64,000 nt of DNA from Bryoerythrophyllum caledonicum (GCA_963971425.1 OZ020524.1:20265022-20329021); one strand, 5' to 3'; counted from the stretch's first letter, positions 1 through 12,683 are shown. Numbers and translations are program-made. Notes: a model not told the origin generated them from the letters alone.

Positions 1-874
1 CCGTCTCTACCTTCATCTCCAGGTTGTGCGCGCGGTTCAGGATCCAGTTCACCGCCTGCTTGTCCTTCCGCTTGCCGCTCGCCACATTCTCCACAAGGCC
101 ATCCTGCACGTACAAGGTGTGGAACGTGCGCCGCTCGGCCAGCAGCGCGGCGCGGATCGGCGCCACCCCGTACAACGCCTCGCCCTCCATCCTCCAATTC
201 ACGGCCTCGCGCTTCGGCCAGTTCTCCTCCTCGTCCTCCTCCTCCCCCTCCTCGTCGCCATCATCATTCCTCTCCCGCCTCGGCATCATCCGCCTCCCGC
301 TGCCATAGCCCCCTCCTCTGTCATTCCTGTACCCGCTCGGCCCCTCTTGACGCAGGCTCCCCCACGACGGTTTGCTCGACCGCCTCTCCGGAGCAGCCTT
401 GCTCCAAGTCCCCGCCGTCCCCCGACTACCGTCACCGCCCCGGCGCTCCTCGCCACCAGCGTCACCCCACTCCCTGCCTGCGAAGCTCACAGCCTTATCA
501 GACTGCGACCCTGAGCTCCGAGAGCTCGCTGCACTCTTCCTCGCATCCTCCCTCCCTGCTCTCGCATCCCTGTCCCTCCCATAAGGCTTCGACTCTCGCG
601 CGCTTCTCTCACTCGCGGGCTGCTTCTGTCCCTTGGCGCGGAAGAACTCCTCCGCGGCGTCCTCCCAGACGCTCCGGCCGCTCCCGCTCGCCTGCGCGTG
701 GGGGACGAGGCGGAAGGGAACCCTAGAAACGCGACCGGGCTTCACCGAAACGAGATTGCGCACACATCTAGGGTTCAAGGAGGGTTCAAGGGGTGAGATG
801 GATTTGAACACGGTGAGGAGACCTGCGGAGCGCCGAAGAGCGGGGGGGAGGGGCGACAGCAGAGACGACGACAT
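1..874 (-). CDS. SpoU-family organellar rRNA/tRNA 2'-O-methyltransferase (5' part, runs off window)
   Basis: Reading the minus strand from the ATG at 872-874 gives one open frame of about 291 codons that leaves the window still open. The first ~60 residues are Ser/Arg/Leu-rich with few acids, as in a plastid or mitochondrial transit peptide. A motif SVWEDAAEEFFRAK follows near residue 70, then a basic Arg/Ser/Gly-rich stretch and an acidic run of Glu/Asp. The segment EALYGVAPIRAALLAERR, followed by FHTLYVQDG, is the N-terminal substrate-binding start of SpoU (TrmH) methyltransferases, as in the plant family that includes At2g19870. The catalytic knotted SAM domain would lie beyond the left edge. 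The family methylates ribose 2'-OH in rRNA or tRNA. Organelle targeting and substrate are inferred. The overlapping plus-strand open frames are GC-rich shadows. Confidence 0.75.
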   Translation of the reverse strand, partial: MSSSLLSPLPPALRRSAGLLTVFKSISPLEPSLNPRCVRNLVSVKPGRVSRVPFRLVPHAQASGSGRSVWEDAAEEFFRAKGQKQPASERSARESKPYGRDRDARAGREDARKSAASSRSSGSQSDKAVSFAGREWGDAGGEERRGGDGSRGTAGTWSKAAPERRSSKPSWGSLRQEGPSGYRNDRGGGYGSGRRMMPRRERNDDGDEEGEEEDEEENWPKREAVNWRMEGEALYGVAPIRAALLAERRTFHTLYVQDGLVENVASGKRKDKQAVNWILNRAHNLEMKVET

Positions 875-1014
875 CACGATGCAGCGCGTGAGCCGAACCA
901 CATCAGTCCCCGGTGCTCTCCAACCGCACCATGGACTGCTGCGACTCCCGCGGCGACGGCAAACGTGTGCACTTACATCAGCTCTAGACACTGCACTCCG
1001 ACATGACGAATTCT

Positions 1015-1036
1015 CTAAACCCTAAACCCTAAACCC
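1015..1036. promoter_or_regulatory. Telo-box / interstitial telomere-type repeat
   Basis: Three consecutive CTAAACC units lie about 140 bp upstream of the minus-strand methyltransferase start. Plant telo-boxes (AAACCCTA) are known in promoters and 5' leaders of ribosomal and translation-related genes, which suits an RNA-modification gene. It could also be a relic of telomere-sequence insertion. The role is inferred from position only. Confidence 0.5.
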
Positions 1037-2107
1037 AAAACCCTGCGCATCCGATCCTTGGCTACAGCACTTTGGAGGTGTCTCATGCTCCTGCTCCTCA
1101 ACCTCGTCCCCGGAGATAACGTTCCTGCTCTCAAGCCAAGTTGTTCTAACGATGATCTTCCAACTAGGGTCCAGATATTTCATTCATCCATTATCCTCTT
1201 CCACATCAACATTTAGAAAGAAATCACACGCACATGCAACAACAGGAAATTAAAAATATTAAAAAACTTCGGTCTCCAATGGGGCCGGTGTGAATAGAGT
1301 GTATGTTCATTTCACCGCTAAATTCGTGTTCACCGGATATAGGTATAGTAGTATGGAACTACTCCCCCCTCTCGAGGGTAGGCACTATGTAATCTGTAAC
1401 TAGTAATCAAAAACCGGGGACCAACCATAGCCATAATGGTTGAGTTCTGAGGGATGGTTAGCGAGGGATTTAATGTGTATTTTAAAGGTTTTAAGGGGTG
1501 TTGTGTGATTCTAGGAGAGGTTGGTAATTTTCAAGTTTTTGTTTGTGTAGAAGAAACACATGCACATGCATGAGTATATGGATCGTTTGGAATCCAATCC
1601 ACACACTCTTTTTCCTCCGTCTCTTTTTAGGTTTAAATTTGATTTCTTCCTCGATTTCGACTCTTTCTCTTCTTTAGGTTCATTCTTCCTTATTTTCTTT
1701 TATTTTATCTCCTCTTCCTTGGGTTTCTCTTCTATTATTTTTTCTTATTTTGTGCACGGATTTGAGTGCTTTCATTTTCATTGCTTTAGAGGTTTTGAGT
1801 GATTTGTTTCCGCTAGGTCAATCCTCTTGCCGGTGGTTTTGTTCACATGATACTCAAGTGGAAGCCTTTTGAAGTCAGTCAAAAGATAGGCAAAGAAAAC
1901 GAAAGGTGAATATAAAGTCGTTTGATAAGAGTCTTCAATATCTTCTAAGTCTTTGTGTAGAAAAGTACTTTGATACTGGCCACAATAACTTTATGGAAAA
2001 ACATTGGGTGGAATTTATGAACAAGCTAAATGCAACCTTCTTTGACGATGTTGAACTTTTATGGCCATAGTGCCCATAGAAATGGACTAGAATGAAGACT
2101 AAGTACA
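1037..2107. other. Intergenic, no gene seen
   Basis: AT-rich DNA with a T-rich run at about 1600-1760. The short open frames have no recognisable domain. No RNA gene or repeat with clear ends was found here. Confidence 0.5.
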
Positions 2108-3454
2108 TTAACCCCTAAAGGACCAAGTGTCCAAATTGGGCTTTTTGAAAGTTTGGTCAGGTTCCTATGGTGTCAATTTCCAACATTCTTCTTTAAATTT
2201 TTTACTATAGAAAGACATTACCAAGAGCTTAGTGGGAAAATAAATTTTTCCTAAATTGGACATTTAATGAAAAAGTTATAGGGTTTTGAATTTTAAATGG
2301 GGAGGGCGGGCACCTCGGGCACCTCCAAAAACTTTTGATAGGACACTCTATTGAAAGTGAGATTTTCAGTACTCGCAAGTAATATTATTTCCCTTCATGT
2401 TGTCAAAAAAAAGTTCTTGTCTTTAGTGAAAAATAGCATACCAACCTAAGTCAAACATTTTCACACATTGTCACTCATTGTCGGGCAAGGTACCAAAAAA
2501 ACTTCTTCTTTTCCACATAAAACCTAGAGATCTTTATATTTTTCACTTTTTATTTTTCCCACAACAATATGTAATGTAAACCTTCTTATTAACCATTCGG
2601 ATTATCAATCGAAAACATATTAAGTTCAAAAACAATTAAAGTGTGAATTAACAAATTTCAAGCCTCCACTCCTTGCACACTTGTTTTGAATATGCTACAT
2701 CCTATCTCTACCTCTAAAAATTGGTGTGTAAGGAGCTAACATCATGCTTAACAAGATGGTAATAGATTTAGACCTTGTGTAGTGAAAATTTTTGACACTA
2801 ACTGAAGTCAAAGTCTGCTGATCCACTAAACGCAGGGAAGAAAATGAACCATTTTCTTGACTTCAAACACTATAATCTTTCAATCCGTGCAGTCAAAGTT
2901 TATGAAATTTTGTACACGTATTACTCAATAAGCCTTTATTGAGATCCTACGGTCAAAACTAAAAATAAAAGTTTTTGTTACCTTCTTTATTCATTGCACT
3001 AGAATCCATTAATTTTGAAGTGTTTTTGGTGTAAAATTGTCTTGGTACCTTAGAGCATCTCCACCCCAAGACGGAGAACCACCAAATTGGAGTTTTGTGA
3101 GGTCAAATAGTTGCACCCATCACCTCAAAACGGGGAAACTTTATAAAATTTTAGAAGTTTTGGTGCATGGCACACCAAAAGCTCCTTGGATGGGGGGAGT
3201 GCGCCATTTTTTGATGTTGGTGACACACCCATACCCTCGCAACACGTGGCGCCATGTCATTGATGTCGACACATGGCACCGTGTCATTGGTGGCGGGAGG
3301 TAAAAGGTCAAAGCATTTTTTTGGGTAAAATTTTTTGGAGCTTGGGGTGGAGCCAAGCAAGCACCAAACCCTCAACCACTCCTGGCGTGAAATTTTTTTT
3401 CCGTCCTAGCGTGGAAAATTCCACGCCAGGAGTGGAGATGCTCTTAGGGGTTAA
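2108..3454. mobile_element. piggyBac-like non-autonomous TIR element, copy A
   Basis: The segment is bounded by TTAA at 2108-2111 and 3451-3454. The inverted ends are imperfect: TTAACCCCTAAAGGAC on the left, and TTAACCCCTAAGG on the reversed right. TTAA duplication with ends starting CCC is the signature of the piggyBac superfamily. There is no transposase frame, so it is non-autonomous. It is carried again, diverged, at 21187-22116. About 394 bp of its length is a nested MITE near the right end (3053-3443 plus one TTA). Assignment to piggyBac rests on ends and target site only. Confidence 0.65.
3053..3443. mobile_element. PIF/Harbinger (Tourist-like) MITE nested in copy A
   Basis: Ends GAGCATCTCCAC and GTGGAGATGCTC are perfect 12-bp inverted repeats. 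They are flanked by TTA on both sides (3050-3052 and 3444-3446), the 3-bp target duplication of PIF/Harbinger elements. The element has no transposase. The related element at 21187-22116 has a single TTA at the same place and no insert, which serves as an empty site. Ends of the GAGCATCTCCA type are common in plant Harbinger MITEs. Confidence 0.8.
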
Positions 3455-4795
3455 GAAGAAAATGGAGCTCTTAGGGACTTAGTCTTTAGAATCTTTTCAC
3501 TTTAATGTTACTTTTGAACATGTTTACTTTACTTTTACATAAGATACTTTTGAAAGGGTTTCTAATAGAGGTATTTGAAATTTTGAATGTGTCTTCAATG
3601 GATTTATTATGGTCCAAGGGCAATTTTCCATTCAATATATAGTTTTATTCACTAAAATCACTTATAACAGGTAATTCAATGAAAATTTGATAATAACTTT
3701 TTTTACACTTTTGTTGGTTGGTAGAAGAAGCTAAGAAGCTTCTACAAGTAGTTATAATTTTTGTTTAATTAGTACGTGTAATAACTCCAAACCCAAGATT
3801 ATAAATATTTAGTGTCACAATGTACTTCCTTTGAAGTTTAGCATTCCTAAAAAATCCTTGTAGAAGGGATTAAATGACAAAATAATTAGGCCCACATGAA
3901 GAATTAAGTTAACTTTTACCAGCAATCAACCAAAATGTAAAAAAAAATCAATTTTATTTTGAATTCTCTGTTTTTGCCAGAATTCAATAGGGCGTAGTAG
4001 GATATTACCGCCATCTACAACTTCAAATATTGACAATTTGAGGGCCATGCAAGTTACAAAGTTGGATTTTTTTCTCATAAATCCTCAAAGTGGATGGAAC
4101 ATAAGCAAAGAATTGTCATGCCGGTTACTTAGCAATTGTTGACAAAAAATTCTCATTTTATATTTGTCATGAGTTATAAATGATTGTGGCTTATGAATTT
4201 TTGCAATTGATGCATAATCTTATTAATAAAGTAAAAGAGTCTATAATATTTGAATCAATTGAAGAAATGATATTTTGGTTGTGACATTGGGAATAAGAGC
4301 TTAATAGATTGTATGTAACATGCAAAGGCTGAAGAGGGCCTATGGAAAGAAGGCTAGTTTGACCCCAAATATGAGGTAGGTGATGACTTTGTTCAAACCT
4401 TTGAGGAAATATACACACTTAGCTCCCTTTACAAGAGCGTCTCTTACAACAACCATCTCCCTCTACAAACAGTTAAGTGCCTTTATAAACATTTAGTTTC
4501 CTCTACAAACATGGTTGTAATAACAAATGTTGTTTAAACAAACAAGGTTGTTGAAAAGGAAGCTGATTGTAGTTCTAGAAAAAAAATCACATGAAACATA
4601 TACTTGTTTGTGGGCATAGAGAAAAAGATACTAGCACTGATGTTGGTTAGACCAATGAAAACAAAGATTTAAATTACCATTGAATGTTGCTAGCAAAGAA
4701 ATATATTTAGAAGGTATATATGTTAGGAGGACTTAGACCGCTAGTTGAGTGATGATACTATCATTGTTGCAAGGAAGTTCCAAGTACAATTCCAA
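3455..4795. other. Intergenic, no gene seen
   Basis: AT-rich sequence without a recognisable coding region, RNA gene or bounded repeat. Confidence 0.5.
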
Positions 4796-4883
4796 GAAGT
4801 ATGTGATTTATAGGTATGTATGGTGCGCTCTACTAAATGAGAAGTATGTGATTTATAGGTATGTACGGTGCGCTCTACTAAAT
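4796..4883. repeat. Tandem duplication, 44-bp unit x2
   Basis: A unit beginning AAGTATGTGATTTATAGG occurs twice with a period of 44 bp and a single T/C difference. It lies immediately left of the SINE insertion. Confidence 0.85.
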
Positions 4884-4902
4884 GAGGAAACTAAAGCGGT
4901 AT

Positions 4903-4904
4903 AA

Positions 4905-4935
<31 letters not shown>

Positions 4936-5598
4936 AAGAAGAAGAAGAAGAAGAAGAAGAAGAAGAAGAAGAAGAAGAAGAAGAAGAAGAAGAAGAAGAA
5001 GAAGAAGAAGAAGAAGAAGAAGAAGAAGAAGAAGAAGAAGAAGAAGAAGAAGAAGAAGAAGAAGAAGAAGAAGAAGAAGAAGAAGAAGAAGAAGAAGAAG
5101 AAGAAGAAGAAGAAGAAGAAGAAGAAGAAGAAGAAGAAGAAGAAGAAGAAGAAGAAGAAGAAGAAGAAGAAGAAGAAGAAGAAGAAGAAGAAGAAGAAGA
5201 AGAAGAAGAAGAAGAAGAAGAAGAAGAAGAAGAAGAAGAAGAAGAAGAAGAAGAAGAAGAAGAAGAAGAAGAAGAAGAAGAAGAAGAAGAAGAAGAAGAA
5301 GAAGAAGAAGAAGAAGAAGAAGAAGAAGAAGAAGAAGAAGAAGAAGAAGAAGAAGAAGAAGAAGAAGAAGAAGCTTCGAACTCTAGTCTCCGAAGGAGAC
5401 TACCGTGAACTAAGCATATGGCATACACTAAGTGCTTCTCTACACTAATTCGTGGGTCCCTACAACGAGGCTTTGGGATCCCCCACCATAATTGGGTGGA
5501 CTATGGTGGTAGGCACCAAGCCGGCAATAGGACATGAACTCACAACCACCTCACCGGTGTGCCATGACTCCAACCACTACACCAAGGCCATGGTGCCT
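4903..5598 (-). mobile_element. tRNA-derived SINE with a giant TTC tail
   Basis: On the minus strand the element starts near 5598. A tRNA-like box A segment (TTGGTGTAGTGGTTGGAG) comes first and a box-B-like GTGAGTTCATGTCC follows about 40 bp later. A body of about 150 bp follows, ending in GAGTTCGAAG and then the simple-repeat tail. The 9-bp direct repeat AAGCGGTAT flanks it at 4894-4902 and 5599-5607, as expected of LINE-mediated target duplication. Plant SINEs commonly end in simple repeats. The unusual point is a tail of about 468 bp of pure TTC. The family is not one I can name. Confidence 0.7.
4906..5373. repeat. (GAA)n/(TTC)n microsatellite, about 156 units
   Basis: An uninterrupted AAG/GAA run on the plus strand. 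It forms the 3' tail of the minus-strand SINE. Poly-Lys and poly-Ser open frames across it are artefacts of the repeat. Pure GAA/TTC tracts of this length can form triplex (H-DNA) structures. Confidence 0.97.
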
Positions 5599-5607
5599 AA
5601 GCGGTAT

Positions 5608-8568
5608 CAATGTCAACAGTGCCAAGTTTGGATGATGCTAACCATGAAAAGTAGAGGTTGGAGTCAATGCAACTCAACATTTTTTAAGAGATGATTTTGT
5701 AATTCCAAAGAATGCAAATTTAATTTTTTTGGGATGTGGGATTTCATATTGCCAACCTTAGGATAATAATTGTTATTTAAATAGAAGCATTGTGACAAAA
5801 TTGATTTATCACAATTAAAGGCAATAAAAATCATGAACTATAGTATGCATTACACGACATGGTATTTATATGCAATTTTGTGCACTTGATATAAAATACC
5901 GCCTCTTTAAAAGTTATATCATCTCCTCATAATAACATACATTCTCTAGTATGAATATGCATTGAATACTTAAAAAAGAAATTCCAAGGAAACTGTCATA
6001 TATTATCAATATATGAACCAGACACTTATATATGCAAAAGTGTAACTGTGCATGTATAAAATGATCCAAATCCATTAGACTTGTATTCAATATATTTCAC
6101 ATGTAAACATCTAACAATTTCCAAAAATTGTCGTTTTGATGCAAAGACAAAAGTACACGTGCATGTGTGTCTTTTTTCAAATTGTGTATTTTATCGTTAA
6201 CCAATGACACAATTAATGTTTTTATTCGGATCTCATCCTCTACCTTGCCCCTTCTTTTGTCTTGGGAAGAACTTTCACAAGTAGTCCATTATCACTATTA
6301 TGAAGAATTTAAAAATAAATAAGAATCCAATCACTTCTTGAATCACTAATACATCCGTGATGGACTTACCCATGGGCTGGGATGCACATGGAGATAAATT
6401 AGGACAACATGAAACCAACTAACAACCCAACACCACACATTTCTATAGCCCTTCTAAATTTTCAAGATGGAAATGTAGCCTTTCTTCACATCACCTATAA
6501 ACTCATTGTTCAATACAAAACTCATGTAAAGGTAGGCTACATTTCCTCCATGAAATCTACAAGGGATATAGAAAGGTGCAATGTTGGGATGTGGGTCAGC
6601 ATTGGGTCGTCTCACCTTTGAATATGCCCAACAGTTGCGTATGCAAGATTCCTGAATTTGGCTTGTAGAGGGGTTATTTTTGGACAATGGGAGGAAGATG
6701 GAGGTGCTTGCTCCACACTCCTTGAAATACCGCCCTCAACTTCTTTTTAGGCCAATGAGAGACAAGAACAAATGAAAAGTTACATTAAGAGCATAAACAA
6801 AGGCCCACTATCACCGTATACGATAATCCCCTTGGTAACTAACCAAATCCAGTAATCGACAACTATAAAACTCGGATATATTCAATCCACTTCCGTTTCA
6901 TTATCATCCATTCAACTCTGATAGAGGTCTGCTATTAGTGAGAACCCTTACATTTGGTCGGCGCTTTTAGAGGTACCTATTGACAGCCACCGGCTTAAGA
7001 TGGCAACACACTTTGAAAATTCATAACTAATTCACATTTCATCAGAAATTATGAAATCACTTGAGTCAAAATTATAATTCTATTCGCTATACCTAAAAAG
7101 GAAATGTAATATTTTGTCCTCTCTCCATATATGTACATTGCTTAACTTATCGTTTATTGAGGGGGGTTTACCTTAGAGTGGACTTTTATGTTTAGAAGGA
7201 GGCACGGAAAGTTTAACCCTTTACCGCCTAAGTGGACCATGAGAGCCTGGAAGAATCTACGAACATAATAGATTAGGCAGAATATAATCTAGATGGTGGA
7301 TACATTTCAGCACGACCCCACTTCATGGAAATCACTATTGTTAGTAAATGCATGCATGGATTGGAGATTGGAGAGATCCGTTGGAATGTTAACGAGGAGC
7401 TCAAAATGCGTTCAGAGGTCGAGAAAGATAATGGCTGATTGTGGAAAGAGCTAGAAGAGCAAAAGCACCAAAATTGACCTTGCCAGGGCCTCGTAGGCGT
7501 CAAAGTATTAAAGTGTCTCAAGGCGTTGGTGGCGAGCACATGGAAGCACTTTTTGGCTTCCAAAAAATGCATGAGCAGGAACGGACATGGGTAAGCAAAC
7601 GGGAGGTTCACCCCTTATAGTACTCCGAGTGACGGGGACTAAGGTAGAGGCACCAAATTCCGATCGGCCACCCAATTCCAATCACTGAAGTATGCATGGA
7701 ATGACGCATGAAAATGGTTAATGCATGAAATGGTGCATGAAGCGACCCAAAACCGATAACTTAAAATCTGAAAACCCTAGTCATTATTGGCATTGGGTCA
7801 TGAAGTGTGCAGTTTTGGGTTGCTGCACCTCAACTGAGCTCTCATTGGTGGCCTTGCCTTGAAAGTCAAACAAGGCTGATCGACATTGGGTACCCTCCAT
7901 GAGTTGGTTATCCATGGCATGTCTTCTCTCTTTTACTCACTCTCACTTATCGACATTGGGCAAAGTAGGGCACCAAATCTCACCTACTCCAAAGTTTGAT
8001 TGTGAGCTCCAGTGGTTTCTGGGCTTCTAAATTCGATGTCAATTACAAATCTTTGAGATTAAATTTGAAAAAATATTTGTAGAGTTTCATTCCTAATTCC
8101 GCATCTTTCTACACAAATGTCTTTGACATACATGAGTTTTCCTGAAAGTCACCAAAATACACTGGATAGGTACCCTGAATCTTAGGGTCTTATGTTAATA
8201 ACCGGGACCACATGCACATGGTGTCTTGCCTTGGGAAAGGTTTGAGGGAACCATTGGTCAACCGTGTGAGAACTTAGGGTACTATGAGGGAGCTTTAGCT
8301 TGCATGGGGTAGGGCCCAAGAACATTGATTGCAAAGCATTTCATTGGTGCAGAAAAAGGCGATACGAAATTTCCTCATGCTCTTTTTTTTTCCATTTATA
8401 CATTCATACTCTTTGGCACCATATTCCTCTTGACTTGCCCATTCGGGGAGCACTTTCAGGAAAACTCTACAATGTCATTTGAGTCCCCAACTGGCTGAAT
8501 TGGGTGCCTCTACCTGAATCCCGTCACAGCAGCACCTCGCCTCAGCTACACCCACGTCTCGTATCGTT
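5608..8568. other. Intergenic, no gene supported
   Basis: About 3 kb of AT-rich DNA. A TTAACCCTTTACCGCC motif at 7213 resembles one end of the TTAA elements, but no partner end was found. None of the short frames shows a known domain. Confidence 0.5.
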
Positions 8569-8592
8569 CAGCCAGCCAGCCAGCCAGCCAGC
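8569..8592. repeat. (CAGC)6 microsatellite in ZDS 5' region
   Basis: Six perfect CAGC units about 200 bp upstream of the ZDS start codon, within GC-rich DNA that is probably promoter or 5' leader. No TATA box or specific operator could be assigned. Confidence 0.8.
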
Positions 8593-8789
8593 GACCTCCT
8601 CACCCAATCCACAACGCGCTCCGCCACTGTCTACAGCAGCGCACGCGGGTGCCGTCCCACCAGAGCAGGGGCGCTGCGTCGCGACGGGCTCTAGCTAGCG
8701 AACCCACAATTCAATCCTAGTGCCCCGCCTCTCACTACGTCCGTCGCTGTGGTTCCAGCTGCGTTGGCGTGCGCCCACTCGAGCCAGCC

Positions 8790-11700
8790 ATGGCGGGGCT
8801 GCTGCACGCAGGCCGCGCCGCACCGGCGGCGTCCCTCTACGCCTCCTCTTCCTCCTTTCTCTTGCGCGGAGCCTCCCCTGCGCCCGCCTTCGCCGTCGTC
8901 GACCGCCGCGATGTCAGGCGAGGCGCGCTCCAAGTTGACGCCAGCTTGCAGAGCATGGTCTCCGACATGAGCAGGAAAGGTGCGCAATTCATGAGGTTTT
9001 GCGCAAATCTTAATGCAATTCGTGGGCTTTGTGGGCAATGAGTGACTTGGTTTTTGGGTTTGGGGTGCAGCGCCCAAGGGGCTGTTTCCGCCGGATCCGG
9101 AGGCGTACACGGGGCCCAAGCTCAAGGTGGCCATCATTGGCGCCGGGCTCGCGGGCATGTCCACGGCCGTGGAGCTGCTGGAGCAGGGGCACGAGGTGCG
9201 TTATCTCGTGAGTTTTGTAATTGCTGGTGGAGCTGTTCGGAATTTGTGGTGAGCGTTTTTTTGTGTGGTCAGGTCGACATTTACGAGTCGCGGAAGTTCA
9301 TCGGTGGGAAGGTGGGGTCTTTCACGGACAAGAATGGCAACCACATCGAGATGGGGTTGCATGTGTTCTTCGGGTGCTACAACAATCTCTTTCGTCTCTT
9401 GAAGAAGGTGTAGATCCCGGCCTTCGTTTTCTCAAGGAAGAGTTAAAGGCACCTCCGGATGGATTCTCTAAGAGGAGGGGTTTATGGTTTAACTTGTGCA
9501 TAGAAACAGATGTTGAGAATTTACATGTGCATTACCTGTCTACGCCAGAACCCTACGATACTGAGGCCTTTTGTAGTGAGGATGACGAATCATGATGTGA
9601 TTTTATAGGTTGGAGCAGATGGAAATTTGCTGCTCAAGGATCACACTCATACTTTCGTCAATTCAGGAGGAAACCTCGGAGGTCAGACGTTTTCCGGAGC
9701 ACTTTTCTTGCCTGGCAATCAACTTGCACACTGCAGCTGTTTGCATTATGCTCTCCTTGTTTAGGTCGCACTAGAATGAGGAAGCGTCTCTTGCACGTGT
9801 GTTGTTGCGGTAAATAACACACAATGAGTAGGTAGGGATCACTTGTTGCGCAAGGACCTCATGTCTTATAAACATAATGTGTTAGAGGTGTGTGCAAACT
9901 TTCTTCAGCAAATTGGTCATTGGGATTCTGCAATTTGCAGAAAGAGTTGAGGGTTGTGTAAATCCGCTCACATGCCACTACTGGTGCTTTCATCAGAGTT
10001 GGACTTCAGATTTCCAGTCGGAGCACCCCTTCATGGCATGAAGGCATTTGTGACCACGAATCAGCTCCAAGTAAGTGCTAATCGTCCGCTAAATATCAAA
10101 CCTTCGCTTGCCCCAGATCTGAATGATAAATGGAAGCTGACTTGTGCTAATTCTTATTTTCCGCTTCTTGCTTTGAGGTTTCTTTTATATTCTAATAGTG
10201 TTTGTTACACAGCCTTTTGACAAGGCAGCGAACGCACTGGCACTTGCAACCAGTCCAGTTGTGCGGGCATTGGTCGATCCAGAGGGAGCCATGCGAAATA
10301 TTCGTGACTTGGATAAGGTAGCAATTATCTTCGTGCGATGTTTCAAGATCTGGTGGCTTAGGATTGGTTATTATGTTATCATCCAAGATGAGGTTCTCTT
10401 TGAATAGAAGAGCTAAAAGGAACAGTCATGGATGCAATAGTAATATATCACCTATTTGTGTAGATTTGTGTATTTTCCTTGCTTGATTCATCAGAATCAG
10501 TTTTTTTGTGGCAGGTGAGTTTTTCAGATTGGTTCATATCACACCGCGGCACGCGCATGAGTATCAAGAGGATGTGGGATCCCGTAGCCTACGCCCTGGG
10601 CTTCATAAACTGTGACAACATCAGCGCCCGGTGCATGCTCACGATTTTTGCTTTCTTTGCAACCAAAACCGAGGCGTCAGTATTGAGAATGCTCAATGGT
10701 TCTCCTGACATGCGCCTCAACGGACCTATCGCAGATTACATCAAATCCAAAGGTGGCAGGTATGATTGCTCTTTTTTTGCAGCAGAGTGTCAGTGTGTTT
10801 GGCCGCATTAGGTGTTTTGAATGATTAGAGTCCCTCACTTTATTGTGTTCTTCCCCAAAAGGGGTTTTCTTATGTTTTTTTTTTGGTCGGCTGAAGGTTC
10901 CACGTACGATGGGGTTGTCGCGAGGTTCTGTATGATCGCACTCCCGATGGAGAGACGTATGTCACGGGGCTTGTCATGACAAAGGTGAGTGTTCTTTGGA
11001 CACATCAAGATTTTCGAGCTTCAAATAATTAATGTCAATTTGAGTTTTAGTTGATGACCAAGTGACAACACAGATTCTATGTTGTGTAGATTGCACTCGG
11101 GGTCTATCGCTGTATCATTGTCTTATAAAGTGGAGCGGGTTGTCTCATGATTATTGATCACATGACATAATGGTTAATCCTCAGTGTCGTTGAAGAGCTC
11201 TAGTTATTGCATCCATTTTCGAGAGTGTTGTTAAGCTGTCTAAATTTTTAACGTGTGATGCAACAGGCAACAGAGAAACAAATTGTCAAGGCAGATGCGT
11301 ACGTAGCAGGTACATAGCATTTCTTGGATGTCATCTGATAGCAGAATGTTCTTGTGATTCTAGTATTCTAACTGTCGCTCTCGTCGCACACGCAGCTTGT
11401 GACGTGCCAGGGATTCACAGACTCCTGCCAAAGCCTTGGCGTGAGTGGGAGTTTTTTGACAACATTTACAAGCTCGTGGGAGTGCCAGTGGTAACAGTGC
11501 AATTGCGGTTCAATGGTTGGGTCACCGAGATGCAAGATCTGGAGCTTTCAAGGTATCGATTATTGTCTTAGGTATCATGTTGTAAGGCTTCAGATTTGAA
11601 AGTCGTGATCACAGATGAGGTGGATAAAGCGACCGATACTTGATCGTGTTTCTTTTGTTGCGATGATGCAGGCAGCTGCAGCGAGCTGCTGGGTTGGATA

Positions 11701-12683
11701 ATCTGCTCTACTCAGCTGATGCGGATTTCTCATGTTTTGCTGATCTTGCATTGACATCACCCGAGGATTACTACAAACCTGGAGAAGGCTCCCTCATCCA
11801 GTAAGTTCATGTTTTAGTCACATAAAGCAAGTGTCAAGAGTAATTATGCTCAAATCGACGTTTGAGAATTTAGCTTTCATTTGATGTTGAGCATTCTTAG
11901 TACATATAGTGATGGGCATTTGTGTGCATGGCCAGAGCGGTGATCACCCCCGGAGACCCATACATGTCATCACCAAACGACAAGATCGTGAGCAAGATTC
12001 ATGAACAGGTTCGTTTTCTTTGTGAACACGTTCGCTTATTTGCATTCTAACAATGTCAATTCAGGTTATTTGTGGCCACATGGTTATGAATGTTGCACTG
12101 TTTAGAGTTGCGTGGTAAGGATAGCGTCACCTAATTTTGTCCAGGCGTCGTTACTTATTTACAGGCTGTTGTACTACAATGATGGCTGCTTTCGGAATCC
12201 TAAACCCCTCTACTCTTCAGGTTCTTCGCCTCTTCCCCTCGGCAAATGCGCTTGAGCTGACATGGTCGAGCGTGGTCAAAATCAACCAATCTCTCTATCG
12301 TGAAGCTCCTGGCATGGACGTGTTCCGCCCCGACCAAAAGACGCCCGTCTCCAACTTTTTCCTCTCAGGCTCATACACCAAGCAGGTACAACATACACCC
12401 CTGGTTATGAATTGATAATACATGATCAAGGTTAAGATCAGGAAGTAAGGCTCATGTTCCCTTTCCCACAGGGTCTTATTTCTAATACTCTACTCATTGA
12501 CTTTGGTTGGAGCAGGACTACATTGACAGCATGGAGGGAGCGACTCTTTCAGGAAGGCAGACGTCTGCTCGCATCAACGAAGCGGGTTCCATGCTCCATG
12601 AGCTTCGTCAAAGACTGGAAAACGAAGGTCTCACCTCGTCCCTTGAAGCCAAGCCTGTCACGGAGGAGTTGACGTTCGTGTGA
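8790..12683 (+). CDS. ZDS: zeta-carotene desaturase, chloroplastic (14 exons)
   Basis: Exons: 8790-8979, 9071-9195, 9273-9407, 9609-9681, 9997-10070, 10213-10317, 10515-10759, 10897-10984, 11267-11309, 11396-11552, 11672-11800, 11936-12008, 12221-12385, 12516-12683. All junctions are GT-AG and phases agree, giving about 589 residues against about 560-590 for plant ZDS. The first ~60 residues are an Ala/Ser/Arg-rich transit peptide. [18 protein letters not shown] is followed by the FAD-binding Rossmann motif [21 protein letters not shown]. Other landmarks are [31 protein letters not shown] and the C-terminal [17 protein letters not shown]. The enzyme converts zeta-carotene to lycopene via neurosporene in the plastid, after PDS and Z-ISO. 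The start was chosen because it opens the transit peptide. No lesion was seen, so it appears functional. Confidence 0.95.

Noticed and set aside
24-1025. Plus-strand frames of 70-162 codons over the first kilobase
   Set aside because: They are GC-rich antisense shadows of the SpoU methyltransferase exon.
4853-5448. Long poly-Ser (minus) and poly-Lys (plus) open frames
   Set aside because: They are translations of the GAA/TTC array, which is the tail of a SINE.
7213-7235. TTAACCCTTTACCGCCTAAG, like an end of the TTAA elements
   Set aside because: No matching inverted end was found within several kilobases, so no element can be drawn.
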